The notes beneath the pieces were generated by a model. That model worked only from the letters and a program-made list of their open reading frames with translations, made no database searches and was not told the origin of the DNA. Positions 7,461 through 14,706 of a DNA stretch of 14,816 nt are shown here, one piece after another (position 1 is the stretch's first letter; every line of letters starts with the position of its first letter). The stretch lies in the NCBI GenBank assembly GCA_944391155.1, contig CALXSO010000030.1, forward strand, positions 1 to 14,816, given 5' to 3'. Source of the stretch: an uncultured Clostridia bacterium. Lineage in GTDB: Bacteria > Bacillota > Clostridia > TANB77 > CAG-508. The position numbers and the translations under genes were made by a program.

Positions 7461-8789
7461 ATGCCAAAACCAATAGTAGCAATAATAGGAAAACCTAATG
7501 TTGGAAAATCAACATTTTTCAACTATTTAGCAGGAAGTAGAATATCGATAGTAGAAGATACCCCAGGAGTAACAAGAGACAGAATATATGCAGATACAAA
7601 TTGGAGAGGAAGAAATTTTACACTAATAGATACAGGAGGAATAGAGCCAGATTCAGAAGATATAATACTTTCTCAGATGAGAGAACAAGCAAATTTAGCA
7701 ATAGCAATGGCAGATGTAATAATTTTTTTAACAGATGTAAAACAAGGAGTTACAGCAGCTGATAAAGAAATTGCTATTATGCTTAAAAAATCCAAAAAGC
7801 CAATTGTTCTTGCTTGTAATAAAGCTGATAATTATGAAAAAGATAAACAGGAAATATATGAATTCTATAATTTAGGATTAGGAGATCCATATCCAATATC
7901 AGCAACAAATGCATTAGGAATAGGAGACGTATTAGATGCGATATATGAACATTTTCCAGAAAAAACAGATAATGAAGAAGAGAATAATATAATAAAAGTA
8001 GCAGTTATAGGAAAACCAAATGTAGGTAAATCATCATTAATCAATAAAATACTTGGAGAAAAAAGGACAATAGTAAGCAATATTGCAGGAACAACAAGAG
8101 ATGCAATAGATACATATTTTGAAAATGAACAAGGGAAATATATATTAATAGACACCGCAGGAATACGTAAGAAAAGTAAAGTAAATGAAAGAATAGAAAA
8201 ATTTAGTGTAATGAGAAGCCTCTTAGCTGTAGAAAGAGCAGATGTATGTTTAATGCTAATAGATGCAAATGATGGAGTAACAGACCAAGATGCAAAAATT
8301 GCAGGAGAAGCACATGAAGCTGGAAAAGGAATAATAATTGTAGTAAATAAATGGGATGAATATGAAAAAACAACAGGAACATTAGAAAAATACAAAAAAG
8401 ATATATATGCAAAATTATCATATCTATCTTATGCTCCAATAATATTTATTTCAGCCAAAACAGGTCAAAGAGTTGATAAATTATTCCCAATGATAAACCA
8501 TGTTGCTGAGCAAAATGCAATGAGAATATCAACATCAGTCTTAAATCAAGTAATAAATGAAGCAATAGCAATAGTTCAACCACCAACAGACAAAGGAAAA
8601 AGATTAAAAATTTTTTATGGAACACAAGCAACTACAAAACCACCAACATTTGTAATATTTGTAAATTCAAAAGATTTATTTCATTTTTCCTATGAAAGAT
8701 ATTTAATTAATCAATTTAGAAAAGAATTTGGGCTAGAAGGAACACCGATTAGAATTATAGTAAGAGAAAAACTAGACAAAGAAAATTAA
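7461..8789 (+). CDS. der: Ribosome assembly GTPase Der (EngA)
   Basis: Der is a tandem-GTPase factor needed for maturation of the 50S subunit. The 442-residue length matches the family. The first G domain has the P-loop GKPNVGKS at 10-17, DTGG for switch II and NKAD. The second has GKPNVGKS at 184-191, DTAGIRKKS and NKWD. A C-terminal KH-like domain follows (about 350-442, with RLKIFYGTQATTKPPTFVIFVN). AAAGGAG at 7448-7454 lies 6 bases before the ATG. It is the first gene after a terminator and promoter and is followed 18 bases later by plsY, an order common in Clostridia and Bacilli. Confidence 0.97.
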   Translation: MPKPIVAIIGKPNVGKSTFFNYLAGSRISIVEDTPGVTRDRIYADTNWRGRNFTLIDTGGIEPDSEDIILSQMREQANLAIAMADVIIFLTDVKQGVTAADKEIAIMLKKSKKPIVLACNKADNYEKDKQEIYEFYNLGLGDPYPISATNALGIGDVLDAIYEHFPEKTDNEEENNIIKVAVIGKPNVGKSSLINKILGEKRTIVSNIAGTTRDAIDTYFENEQGKYILIDTAGIRKKSKVNERIEKFSVMRSLLAVERADVCLMLIDANDGVTDQDAKIAGEAHEAGKGIIIVVNKWDEYEKTTGTLEKYKKDIYAKLSYLSYAPIIFISAKTGQRVDKLFPMINHVAEQNAMRISTSVLNQVINEAIAIVQPPTDKGKRLKIFYGTQATTKPPTFVIFVNSKDLFHFSYERYLINQFRKEFGLEGTPIRIIVREKLDKEN

Positions 8790-8807
8790 AAGAATGGAGT
8801 GATAAAA

Positions 8808-9434
8808 ATGGCATTATATATTACAATGGCAATAATTGCATATATAATAGGAAGCATAAATTTTTCAGTAATAATAAGTAAAAAAATAGCAGGATTTGAT
8901 GTAAGACAAAAAGGTAGTGGAAATGCAGGAACAACAAATATGCTACGTTCAGTTGGAAAAGGAGCAGCAGCAATAACACTTTTATGTGATATATTAAAAG
9001 GAGTAGTATCAATATTAATTGCAATAGCATTAGGAAACATATTTCAAAGTGAAGATAAAGCTCTTTTAGTACAAATTGCAGGAGTAGCCGTAGTACTAGG
9101 GCATACCTTCCCAATATTTTTTCAATTCAAGGGAGGAAAAGGTGTAGCAACATCATTAGGAATTTTATTGATGAGTAATTGGCAAATAGGATTAATTTGT
9201 CTAGTATTTGCACTTCTACTAATAATGCTAACAAGGATGGTTTCTTTAGGTTCTTGTGCTGCAGCCGTTCTATATCCAGTATTAACACTATTTATTAGTG
9301 AACATTATATTGTATCAGAGGGAAGTGGCTATCTAATATATAGTATAATTTTAGCGATAATTGTTTTATTTAACCATAGAGCAAATATAAAAAGAATAAT
9401 GAATGGAACAGAAAACAGAATATCTTTTAAATAA
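8808..9434 (+). CDS. plsY: Glycerol-3-phosphate acyltransferase PlsY (acyl-phosphate dependent)
   Basis: PlsY is an integral membrane enzyme that transfers an acyl group from acyl-phosphate to glycerol-3-phosphate, the first step of phospholipid synthesis. I take ATG 8808 (MALYITMAIIAYIIGSINFS) because GGAG at 8796-8799 is 8 bases upstream; the in-frame GTG at 8799 overlaps that site. Length is 208 residues, about the usual 200. Conserved loops are GSGNAGTTN at 36-44, GHTFP at 98-102 and KGGKG at 108-112. Several hydrophobic segments are visible, including 1-22, about 50-70, 112-138, 140-165 and 170-190. It sits between der and gpsA; GpsA makes its substrate. Confidence 0.95.
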   Translation: MALYITMAIIAYIIGSINFSVIISKKIAGFDVRQKGSGNAGTTNMLRSVGKGAAAITLLCDILKGVVSILIAIALGNIFQSEDKALLVQIAGVAVVLGHTFPIFFQFKGGKGVATSLGILLMSNWQIGLICLVFALLLIMLTRMVSLGSCAAAVLYPVLTLFISEHYIVSEGSGYLIYSIILAIIVLFNHRANIKRIMNGTENRISFK

Positions 9435-9473
9435 AAACAAGAAAAAATTAAATTATTCATATACAAAAAATTA

Positions 9474-9487
9474 GTATTATGTAATAC
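9474..9487. repeat. Small inverted repeat between plsY and gpsA
   Basis: GTATTA and TAATAC are perfect arms around TG. It lies in the roughly 100-base gap before gpsA, a possible operator or small hairpin; no T-tract follows. It could be chance in such A/T-rich DNA. Confidence 0.35.
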
Positions 9488-9533
9488 ATTATAAAAAGAA
9501 AATATTATAGAAAAAAAGAAAGGAATGAAAACA

Positions 9534-10529
9534 ATGAAAAACATAGCAATAATAGGAAGCGGAAGCTGGGGGATAGCACTTGCTGTTTATTTAGCAAATA
9601 GAGGAAATAATATAAAGGTTTGGTCATATTCTGAAAGTGAAAAAGAATTAATAAATAAAGAAAAAAAATGCAAATTTTTACCAAAAATAACTTTACCAGA
9701 AAATATAGAATGTTCAACAGACTTTGAAGAAGTTATAGCAGGCACAGATTTTATATTACATGTAACACCTTCAAAATTTACAAGAGAAGTATTTAAACAA
9801 TATAAGCAATATGTAGAAAATAGACCAATAATAATATGTTCAAAAGGATTTGAAAAAGAAACTTTAAAAACCCTAGATGAAGTTATAAAAGACGAAATGC
9901 CAGAAGCAAGAATAGGAGTTTTATCAGGCCCAAGTCACGCAGAAGAAGTATCTATTGCTATACCAACAGTATTAGTAGTAGCATCAAAAGACGAAGAGTT
10001 AAAAAAAGAAATACAAGATACATTTATGGGACCAAAAATGAGAATTTATACATCAAGTGATATAAAAGGAGTAGAATTAGGAGGAGCATTAAAAAATATA
10101 ATAGCTTTTTGTGCAGGAGTAGCAACAGGAATAGGATTAGGAGATAATACATTTGCGGCATTGGTAACAAGAGGATTAGGAGAATTAACAAGACTTGGAG
10201 TTGCATTAGGAGGAGAAAAAGAAACTTTCTATGGATTAAGCGGTTTAGGTGATTTAATTGTAACATGCTTAAGTGAACATAGTAGAAATAGAAGAGCAGG
10301 AAAATTAATTGGGCAAGGAAAGACATTAGAAGAAGCTAAAAAAGAAATAGGAATGGTAATAGAAAGTGTAGACAACATTGATGTAGCATATGAATTAGGA
10401 AAAATTAATAATATAGAAATGCCAATAACAGAAACAGCATATGAAGTAATATATAATAAATTAGATCCTAAAACAGCGGTAAATAATCTAATGACAAGAG
10501 AAGGAAAAGACGAACTATTAGCAGTTTAA
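9534..10529 (+). CDS. gpsA: Glycerol-3-phosphate dehydrogenase [NAD(P)+]
   Basis: GpsA reduces dihydroxyacetone phosphate to sn-glycerol-3-phosphate for phospholipid synthesis in the cytosol. An ATG at 9525 touches the AAAGGA ribosome binding site, so the ATG at 9534, 9 bases after it, is preferred; it gives 331 residues starting MKNIAIIGSGSWGIALA, with the Rossmann glycine motif at once. Other family blocks are CSKGFE, SGPSHAEEV, ELGGALKNIIAFCAG with the catalytic Lys at 187, GDNTFAALVTRGLGE, and GLGDLIVTC followed by the SRNRRAG phosphate-binding stretch. It follows plsY by 99 bases. Nothing unusual. Confidence 0.97.
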   Translation: MKNIAIIGSGSWGIALAVYLANRGNNIKVWSYSESEKELINKEKKCKFLPKITLPENIECSTDFEEVIAGTDFILHVTPSKFTREVFKQYKQYVENRPIIICSKGFEKETLKTLDEVIKDEMPEARIGVLSGPSHAEEVSIAIPTVLVVASKDEELKKEIQDTFMGPKMRIYTSSDIKGVELGGALKNIIAFCAGVATGIGLGDNTFAALVTRGLGELTRLGVALGGEKETFYGLSGLGDLIVTCLSEHSRNRRAGKLIGQGKTLEEAKKEIGMVIESVDNIDVAYELGKINNIEMPITETAYEVIYNKLDPKTAVNNLMTREGKDELLAV

Positions 10530-10658
10530 ATATATTAAATTTAAAAATTCACAAAAAACATATATTAAAAAAATATAAAAATAAAAATTAAAATATGAAT
10601 AATACAAATTAGAAAAGAAAATAATATAATAGTATAAGGAAAAAGGAAAGGTGATTAT

Positions 10659-11384
10659 ATGGAATTTTTTGATAAAATTGGAAAAAAAGCAAGTGAAGCA
10701 TACAAAATAACTGCTGATAAAACAGGAAAATTAGCAAAAGAAGCTAAAATAAGATTAAAAATAAGCGAATTAAAATCACAAATAAATGAAATTTACGAAG
10801 AAATCGGTAAAAATGTATATCAAAATCATATAAATAAAGAAACTATAAATCTAAAAGAAAAGTTAGAGGAAGATTGTGCTAGAATAGATATAATAAGTGC
10901 AGAAATAGAAGCAAAACTAAAAGAATGTTTAGAATTAAGAGATAGAAAACAATGTCCAAATTGTTATACAGAGATGGATAAAGACGTTAAATTTTGCCCA
11001 GAATGTGGAGCAAAGCAGGAAATAGAAGAAGCAAAAGAAGTTGAAATAATTGATAATGTAGAAGTACAAGATACTGTTAAAGAAGACAATGATAAAACAG
11101 AAAATAGCAATCAAGAGAACAGCAACCAAGAAAATAGTAATCAAGAAAACAACAATCAAGAAAATAGTAATCAAGAAAATAGTAATCAAGAAAATAACAA
11201 TGAAGAAAATAGCAATCAAGAAAACAACAATCAAGAAAATAATAATCCAGAGACAGACAAAAATGAAGAAGAGCATAAAGATAATTTACAAAAAACTGTA
11301 GAAATTGAAACAAATATACAAGAAGAAGAGATTCAAAACATTTCAGAAGAAGAACTAAAAAATAAAATGAAAGAAGATGAATAA
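10659..11384 (+). CDS. Zinc-ribbon protein with N-terminal helix and Asn/Gln-rich pentapeptide repeats, function unknown
   Basis: 241 residues, no known function. The start is ATG 10659, after an AAAGGTG ribosome binding site (10648-10653); a TATAAT at 10625-10630 could be its -10, without a clear -35. The N-terminus (MEFFDKIGKKASEAYKITADKTGKLAKEAKIRLKI is the flavour) is amphipathic and helical, followed by a predicted coiled coil to about residue 95. A zinc ribbon uses C99, C102, C113 and C116 (CPNC and CPEC). After that the protein is acidic and low-complexity: ten N[S/N]NQE repeats at 149-198, then a Glu-rich tail. There is no signal peptide. Similar short coiled-coil plus zinc-ribbon proteins are common and uncharacterised in Firmicutes. 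dtd follows 36 bases later. Confidence 0.8.
   Translation: MEFFDKIGKKASEAYKITADKTGKLAKEAKIRLKISELKSQINEIYEEIGKNVYQNHINKETINLKEKLEEDCARIDIISAEIEAKLKECLELRDRKQCPNCYTEMDKDVKFCPECGAKQEIEEAKEVEIIDNVEVQDTVKEDNDKTENSNQENSNQENSNQENNNQENSNQENSNQENNNEENSNQENNNQENNNPETDKNEEEHKDNLQKTVEIETNIQEEEIQNISEEELKNKMKEDE
11103..11252 (+). repeat. Ten tandem 15-bp repeats encoding N[S/N]NQE
   Basis: Ten back-to-back units of 15 bases, consensus AATAGTAATCAAGAA, lie in frame in the zinc-ribbon gene. Units differ at synonymous positions (AAT/AAC, CAA, GAA/GAG) and at the second residue (Ser or Asn); unit seven has Glu for Gln and unit ten has Pro. Such arrays expand and contract by slippage, so copy number probably varies between strains. 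It is coding, with no spacers, so not CRISPR. Confidence 0.95.
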
Positions 11385-11420
11385 AAACAAATAATATAAA
11401 TGCAAAGAAAGGAAAAATAA

Positions 11421-11861
11421 ATGAAACTAGTAGTACAAAGAGTAAAAAAAGCAAAAGTTACAGTAGCAGGTAAAGTAGTAGGAAAAATAAATGAAGGTTT
11501 TTTAGTATTATTAGGAGTTAATCACACTGATTCAGAAAAAACAGCAGATTATTTAGTAAAAAAATTGTGTAATTTACGAATTTTCAAAGATGAAAACGAC
11601 AAGATGAACTTAAATATAAAGCAAGTAAAAGGAAGTTTATTAATAGTATCCCAATTTACACTCTACGCTAATTGCAAAGAAGGAAACAGGCCATCATTCA
11701 TAGATGCAGCAAAACCAGATAAAGCAAATAAACTATATGAATATTTTTGTAACAAATGCAAAGAAAACGAAATAGAAGTTGAAACAGGAGAATTTGGAGC
11801 TAATATGCAGGTAGAATTAACAAACGATGGTCCAGTTACAATAATTTTAGAAAATGATTAG
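11421..11861 (+). CDS. dtd: D-aminoacyl-tRNA deacylase
   Basis: Dtd hydrolyses D-amino acids from mischarged tRNAs. The protein has 146 residues, the usual size. The two family signatures are exact: SQFTL at 77-81 and the Gly-cisPro motif in NDGPVT (G137, P138), which excludes L-aminoacyl groups. The N-terminus MKLVVQRVKKAKVTVAGKVVG is typical. AAAGGA at 11408-11413 lies 7 bases before the ATG. It is probably co-transcribed with the zinc-ribbon gene upstream. No clear U-tract terminator follows; an ATGAAATT arm near 11882 can pair with a later AAATTTCAT before a T-rich stretch, but with a loop of about 40 bases. Confidence 0.96.
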   Translation: MKLVVQRVKKAKVTVAGKVVGKINEGFLVLLGVNHTDSEKTADYLVKKLCNLRIFKDENDKMNLNIKQVKGSLLIVSQFTLYANCKEGNRPSFIDAAKPDKANKLYEYFCNKCKENEIEVETGEFGANMQVELTNDGPVTIILEND

Positions 11862-11992
11862 AAAATCTAAATATTTTAATATATGAAATTAATTAGTTAT
11901 TAGAGGATAAGAAAAAAGATTTTACATTTAAATTTCATTTTATTTATAATTATATAATAAGGTAGAGCTTAATTAATAATCTTACAAAAAGT

Positions 11993-12024
11993 AATTTACA
12001 TTCTAATATATTAGAACGTAAATT
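11993..12024. repeat. 32-nt near-perfect inverted repeat in the gene-free gap after dtd
   Basis: The core TTCTAATATATTAGAA (12001-12016) is a perfect 16-base palindrome. It is flanked by AATTTAC (11993-11999) and GTAAATT (12018-12024), which also pair; only the A/C at 12000/12017 mismatches. The surrounding 11862-12151 stretch holds no gene that I can see, only this element and the direct repeats nearby. It might be a hairpin terminator without T-tract, an operator, or the remnant of a small repetitive element. Confidence 0.7.
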
Positions 12025-12033
12025 AACTACTAT

Positions 12034-12053
12034 AAAATCAATTATAGCAGGAA
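12034..12053 (+). repeat. Direct repeat copy 1 (20 nt)
   Basis: AAAATCAATTATAGCAGGAA recurs at 12098-12117 with one change (C to T). This copy is also the right side of an inverted repeat, CTATAA (12030-12035), loop AATCAA, TTATAG (12042-12047). On the opposite strand it reads TGCTATAAT, which resembles an extended -10, but no -35 accompanies it. Confidence 0.7.
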
Positions 12054-12097
12054 ATTTAATATTCTTATGGTATTCTTGTTTAAGCTTTTTATCATAC

Positions 12098-12117
12098 AAA
12101 ATCAATTATAGTAGGAA
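12098..12117 (+). repeat. Direct repeat copy 2 (20 nt)
   Basis: This matches 19 of 20 bases of copy 1, 64 bases downstream. Its left inverted-repeat arm is degraded (4 of 6 pairs kept). The DNA between the copies shows no ORF or clear RNA gene. Confidence 0.7.
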
Positions 12118-12151
12118 TTTTAGTACAAATATAAATATAGTAAGATTAAAC

Positions 12152-12430
12152 TTAATAAGGAAATCTTTCATATATATATTTTATCAATTCATTAGCATTT
12201 AATTCATTAACATGAACATAAATATGCTTATCTAGACTAATCCACATAGTAATAGAAAAATTATCGGAATTATCAATATATATTCCGATAATTTCTGCTA
12301 TTTCAACAGGGTTATCGTAGGTTTTTTCCCAAAATAATGAATTATTTAAATTAATATCTGTATTATAAAAACGACTAAGAAAATTTTCAATTTCGCCTTT
12401 TTTTTCACTAAAAATATTGACAAGAACCAT
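12152..12430 (-). CDS. Small protein of unknown function, 92 aa, reverse strand
   Basis: I do not recognise it. It is the only gene on the reverse strand that I accept. GGAGG (complement of 12437-12441) lies 6 bases before its ATG at 12430, and it does not overlap any + strand gene. The product is acidic and soluble-looking: MVLVNIFSEKKGEIENFLSR at the start, a middle part with NSLFWEKTYDNPVEIAEIIG and IDNSDNFSITMWISLDKHIYVHV, probably alternating helix and beta strands, ending NANELIKYIYERFPY. There is no cysteine, membrane segment or signal peptide. It is divergent from the membrane-anchored gene at 12535 and ends beside the direct repeats. Confidence 0.75.
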   Translation of the reverse strand: MVLVNIFSEKKGEIENFLSRFYNTDINLNNSLFWEKTYDNPVEIAEIIGIYIDNSDNFSITMWISLDKHIYVHVNELNANELIKYIYERFPY

Positions 12431-12448
12431 CAGAAACCTCCAAAAAAC

Positions 12449-12467
12449 TTCATATTAATATTATGAA
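12449..12467. repeat. Inverted repeat in the divergent intergenic region
   Basis: TTCATA (12449-12454) and TATGAA (12462-12467) are perfect arms around TTAATAT. The 19-base element lies just upstream of the reverse gene's ribosome binding site and before the gene at 12535. A dimeric regulator controlling both is a possibility, but so is chance in A/T-rich DNA. Confidence 0.4.
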
Positions 12468-12534
12468 AAAAAAAGAAATATTTTATACATAGAATAAATG
12501 GAAAATGTTCATAATAAATATTGGAGGGATTAAT

Positions 12535-13509
12535 TTGAAAAAAAGTAGTAAAATAATATATTCAATTTTAGCTGTATTTGGTATATTTATAATTGGAGCA
12601 AGCTTATATTATGTTATAGCTAACAATGAAAATAAAAACAAAAATAATGAATTAAAAGAAAAAGTGTTATCAGAAATAAACTATTTAGAAGAAAAAATAG
12701 TAAATATATTTAATCAAATGAATCAGATAGAATATGACAATTATAAAATTTCAGTTGAAAGTATTGAACAAGGAGAAACAAACAGTTCTAGTGAAGACAC
12801 AAATGATGAAACCAGTGGGCAAAGTAATTCAACCTCAAGTGGAAATTCACAACAATCTGAAGAAGGAACATCAGGTGGAAGCATGTCACAAGAATCAGGA
12901 GAAAAATCATCTAGCAATAGTAAACAAAATAATGATGAACAAGAAAGCAATCAAAAATATACATTACAAAGAACAGGAATTTTAACAGAAGAACAAAATA
13001 TAGATTGGAGTACAACAAAGATTGAAATTGAAAGCCTATATACATCATTACCAACAATAACATTAGATTTATATAATACAGATATAGATCAAAACGAAAT
13101 ATTGAATTTTAATTCCGAAATAGATATATTAACAGAAAAAATAAAAGCTGAATCAAAACAAGAAACATTAAATCAATTGGTAAACGTTTATGATTATATA
13201 GTAAAATTCATAAAACAAATAAATAATGAAGAACTTGAAATAGTTGGAATAGAAACAAAACAAAATATATTAAAAGCATACAGTAAATTAGACGGAGATG
13301 ACTGGAATTCAATTAATCAAGACATACAAACAGCAATTGAAGTATTTTCAAGATTGCTAACTAACAAAGATCTAAGTACTAAAAATCAATATTTTACAAA
13401 TAAAACATATATTATGTTAAATGAATTAAAAAGTAGTATAGAAAAACAGGATAAAGAAATTTTTTTAATAAAATATGAAGAATTAGTAGAAGAATTGAGA
13501 AAGGTATGA
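12535..13509 (+). CDS. Membrane-anchored extracytoplasmic protein of unknown function
   Basis: No family recognised. An ATG at 12505 is in frame, but GGAGGG at 12523-12528 points to the TTG at 12535 (324 residues), which also puts a basic KKSSK directly before one hydrophobic helix (about 7-29). This looks like an uncleaved signal anchor with the bulk outside the cell; there is no lipobox cysteine. Next come a helical segment (NNELKEKVLSEINYLEEKIVNIFNQM is within it), then a Ser/Gly/Glu/Gln-rich flexible linker at about 78-139. The C-terminal part, about 140-324, appears helical (KIEIESLYTSL, ILTEKIKAESKQETLNQL, YEELVEELRKV). Its TGA stop overlaps the promoter of rnpB. Confidence 0.8.
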   Translation: MKKSSKIIYSILAVFGIFIIGASLYYVIANNENKNKNNELKEKVLSEINYLEEKIVNIFNQMNQIEYDNYKISVESIEQGETNSSSEDTNDETSGQSNSTSSGNSQQSEEGTSGGSMSQESGEKSSSNSKQNNDEQESNQKYTLQRTGILTEEQNIDWSTTKIEIESLYTSLPTITLDLYNTDIDQNEILNFNSEIDILTEKIKAESKQETLNQLVNVYDYIVKFIKQINNEELEIVGIETKQNILKAYSKLDGDDWNSINQDIQTAIEVFSRLLTNKDLSTKNQYFTNKTYIMLNELKSSIEKQDKEIFLIKYEELVEELRKV

Positions 13510-13515
13510 TATAAT
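13507..13515 (+). promoter_or_regulatory. Extended -10 promoter of rnpB
   Basis: TG (13507-13508), one base, then TATAAT (13510-13515) is a perfect extended -10. It puts transcription start at about 13522-13525, matching the first paired base of the RNase P RNA. The TG belongs to the TGA stop codon of the upstream gene. No good -35 is present at the usual spacing, as often in extended -10 promoters. Confidence 0.7.
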
Positions 13516-13524
13516 AAAAACTAG

Positions 13525-13866
13525 AGTAAATTGAATAGTCGCTGGTAAATTTCGAAAGGAATTACGAGAGGAAAGTCCGGGCTCCATAGAGCAATGATGC
13601 TAGATAACGTCTAGTGAGGGAAACCTTAAGGAAAGTGCAACAGAAAATAACCGCCAAATATTTGGTAAGGGTGAAAAGGCGAGGTAAGAGCTCACCACTA
13701 CTATGGTGACATAGTAGGCTAGTGTAAACCCCATCAGGAGCAACACCTAAAAAGAAGATTAAGCCTGCTCGGCACCTTCTAACTTGCGTGGCTTGAGGTA
13801 ATTAGTGATAATTATCCTAGATAAATGACTATTTTAAATGACAGAACCCGGCTTACAGATTTACTT
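13525..13866 (+). ncRNA. rnpB: RNase P RNA, bacterial type A
   Basis: This is the catalytic RNA that trims the 5' leader of tRNA precursors. The universal 5' block GAGGAAAGTCCGGGCTCC is at 13568-13585 and its 3' partner ACAGAACCCGGCTTAC at 13841-13856. AGTAAAT (13525-13531) pairs with ATTTACT (13859-13865) to close the molecule (P1), and AATAGTC (13534-13540) with GACTATT (13828-13834). Other conserved parts are AGGGTGAAAAGG near 13667-13679 and GAGCTCACCA near 13688. The CCGGGCTCC form, length of about 340 and layout fit the A type, usual in Clostridia, rather than the Bacillus B type. The ends are set by the P1 pairing, to within a few bases. Confidence 0.95.
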
Positions 13867-13886
13867 TTAATACTAAAAAATAAAAA

Positions 13887-13941
13887 CTAGCACATTTAAA
13901 CGGTTGGTATTGTAAATAATATCAACTATTTTTTGTGCTGG
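13887..13941 (+). terminator. Terminator of rnpB with an outer stem around it
   Basis: GTTGGTATT (13903-13911) pairs with AATATCAAC (13918-13926, one G-T pair) around a six-base loop and is followed by TATTTTTT (13927-13934), a classical intrinsic terminator. In addition CTAGCACA (13887-13894) can pair with TGTGCTGG (13934-13941), enclosing the whole. Confidence 0.85.
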
Positions 13942-13957
13942 AGCAAATTTCAACAAA

Positions 13958-13986
13958 TTGCAATTATTTAAAAAATATGGTAAAAT
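13958..13986 (+). promoter_or_regulatory. Promoter of the gene at 14009
   Basis: TTGCAA (13958-13963), a 17-base spacer and TAAAAT (13981-13986), with TG one base before the -10, form a strong-looking promoter 22 bases before the start codon. The 5' leader would be short, just enough for the AGGAG at 13995-13999. Confidence 0.7.
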
Positions 13987-14008
13987 AGAAATATAGGAGA
14001 TGATGAGT

Positions 14009-14677
14009 ATGGGATTATTAGATAAATTTAGAAAAAAACAACCAGAAAAAGATCAAATACATGAAGAAGATAATAATAAAGAGTTCTTAAGAAATGCAAA
14101 ATTCAGCATGACAAAAGACGGCAGATTGCAAGTTGATTTTTACGATAGAGAAGCAGATTTTAGACAATTTTATGATGTAACGAGACTAATAGCAAGTATA
14201 GATACAATTAATTTAGGTGGTCATCCTGTACACAATTGTGCAGTTTCTTGGTATGGAGAAAATGATGCAATTAATTTTGATTCAAAAGGAATGGATTTAA
14301 GCAGACGTACACAATATAGAGGAGTCTTAGCAGAAATAAATTTAGAGCAATTAAGAACTGATTATAATTATTGTGAAGCAGTCATGAAAGGCTTATTAAA
14401 TAAAGAAAGAGTTGAAAAATATCTTAGTAGAGGATTACAAGAAAATCCAGAAAATCCTTGTGGAAAATATATTGGAGGTGTAAGAAAAACACCAGAAAAT
14501 ACTTATCAAAAATTTTTTTCTAAAAGAGCAGGAGAAGCAAGTCATAATTCAGAGTTTATGATAAATAGAAGAAGAGAAGTAAGAGAAAATGAAGAAAAGC
14601 GTAAGCAACAATTAAAAACTCAAAAAGAAGCCCAAATAAAAAAATTACAAGAAGAAATAGAAGGATTAGAATTATAA
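14009..14677 (+). CDS. Protein of unknown function with C-terminal charged coil
   Basis: Not recognised. In-frame ATGs at 14000 and 14003 lie too close to AGGAG (13995-13999); the ATG at 14009, 9 bases away, is preferred and gives 222 residues. It starts MGLLDKFRKKQPEK, a short basic amphipathic stretch. A globular middle part follows (KFSMTKDGRLQVDFYDREAD, then INLGGHPVHNCAVSWYGENDAINFD, then YNYCEAVMKGLLNKERVEKYL), with five Trp/Cys residues but no motif I can tie to a catalytic family. The end, about 183-222, is a highly charged helix rich in Glu, Lys, Arg and Gln. No signal peptide or membrane helix. It is a single-gene unit, with its own promoter and terminator. Confidence 0.8.
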   Translation: MGLLDKFRKKQPEKDQIHEEDNNKEFLRNAKFSMTKDGRLQVDFYDREADFRQFYDVTRLIASIDTINLGGHPVHNCAVSWYGENDAINFDSKGMDLSRRTQYRGVLAEINLEQLRTDYNYCEAVMKGLLNKERVEKYLSRGLQENPENPCGKYIGGVRKTPENTYQKFFSKRAGEASHNSEFMINRRREVRENEEKRKQQLKTQKEAQIKKLQEEIEGLEL

Positions 14678-14678
14678 A

Positions 14679-14702
14679 GCCACAATATAGTGGCCTTTTT
14701 TA
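14679..14702 (+). terminator. Intrinsic terminator of the gene at 14009
   Basis: GCCAC (14679-14683) pairs with GTGGC (14690-14694) around AATATA, followed by a T-run from 14696. It begins one base after the stop codon. Confidence 0.85.
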
Positions 14703-14706
14703 TTGT

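Noticed and set aside
11103..11252. CRISPR-like array
   Set aside because: Units of 15 bases abut without spacers and are coding in frame; no cas gene is nearby.
11089..11301. Lys/Thr/Ile-repeat reading frame over the pentapeptide repeat
   Set aside because: It is the out-of-frame reading of the 15-bp tandem repeat inside the zinc-ribbon gene.
12041..12110. Reverse-strand promoters in the two direct repeats (TATAAT on the complement)
   Set aside because: No -35 at suitable spacing for either copy, and only one has the extended TG; they would point into the end of dtd.
12505..12534. ATG 12505 as start of the membrane-anchored protein
   Set aside because: The GGAGG lies downstream of it and at ideal distance from the TTG at 12535, which also gives a typical basic-plus-hydrophobic anchor.
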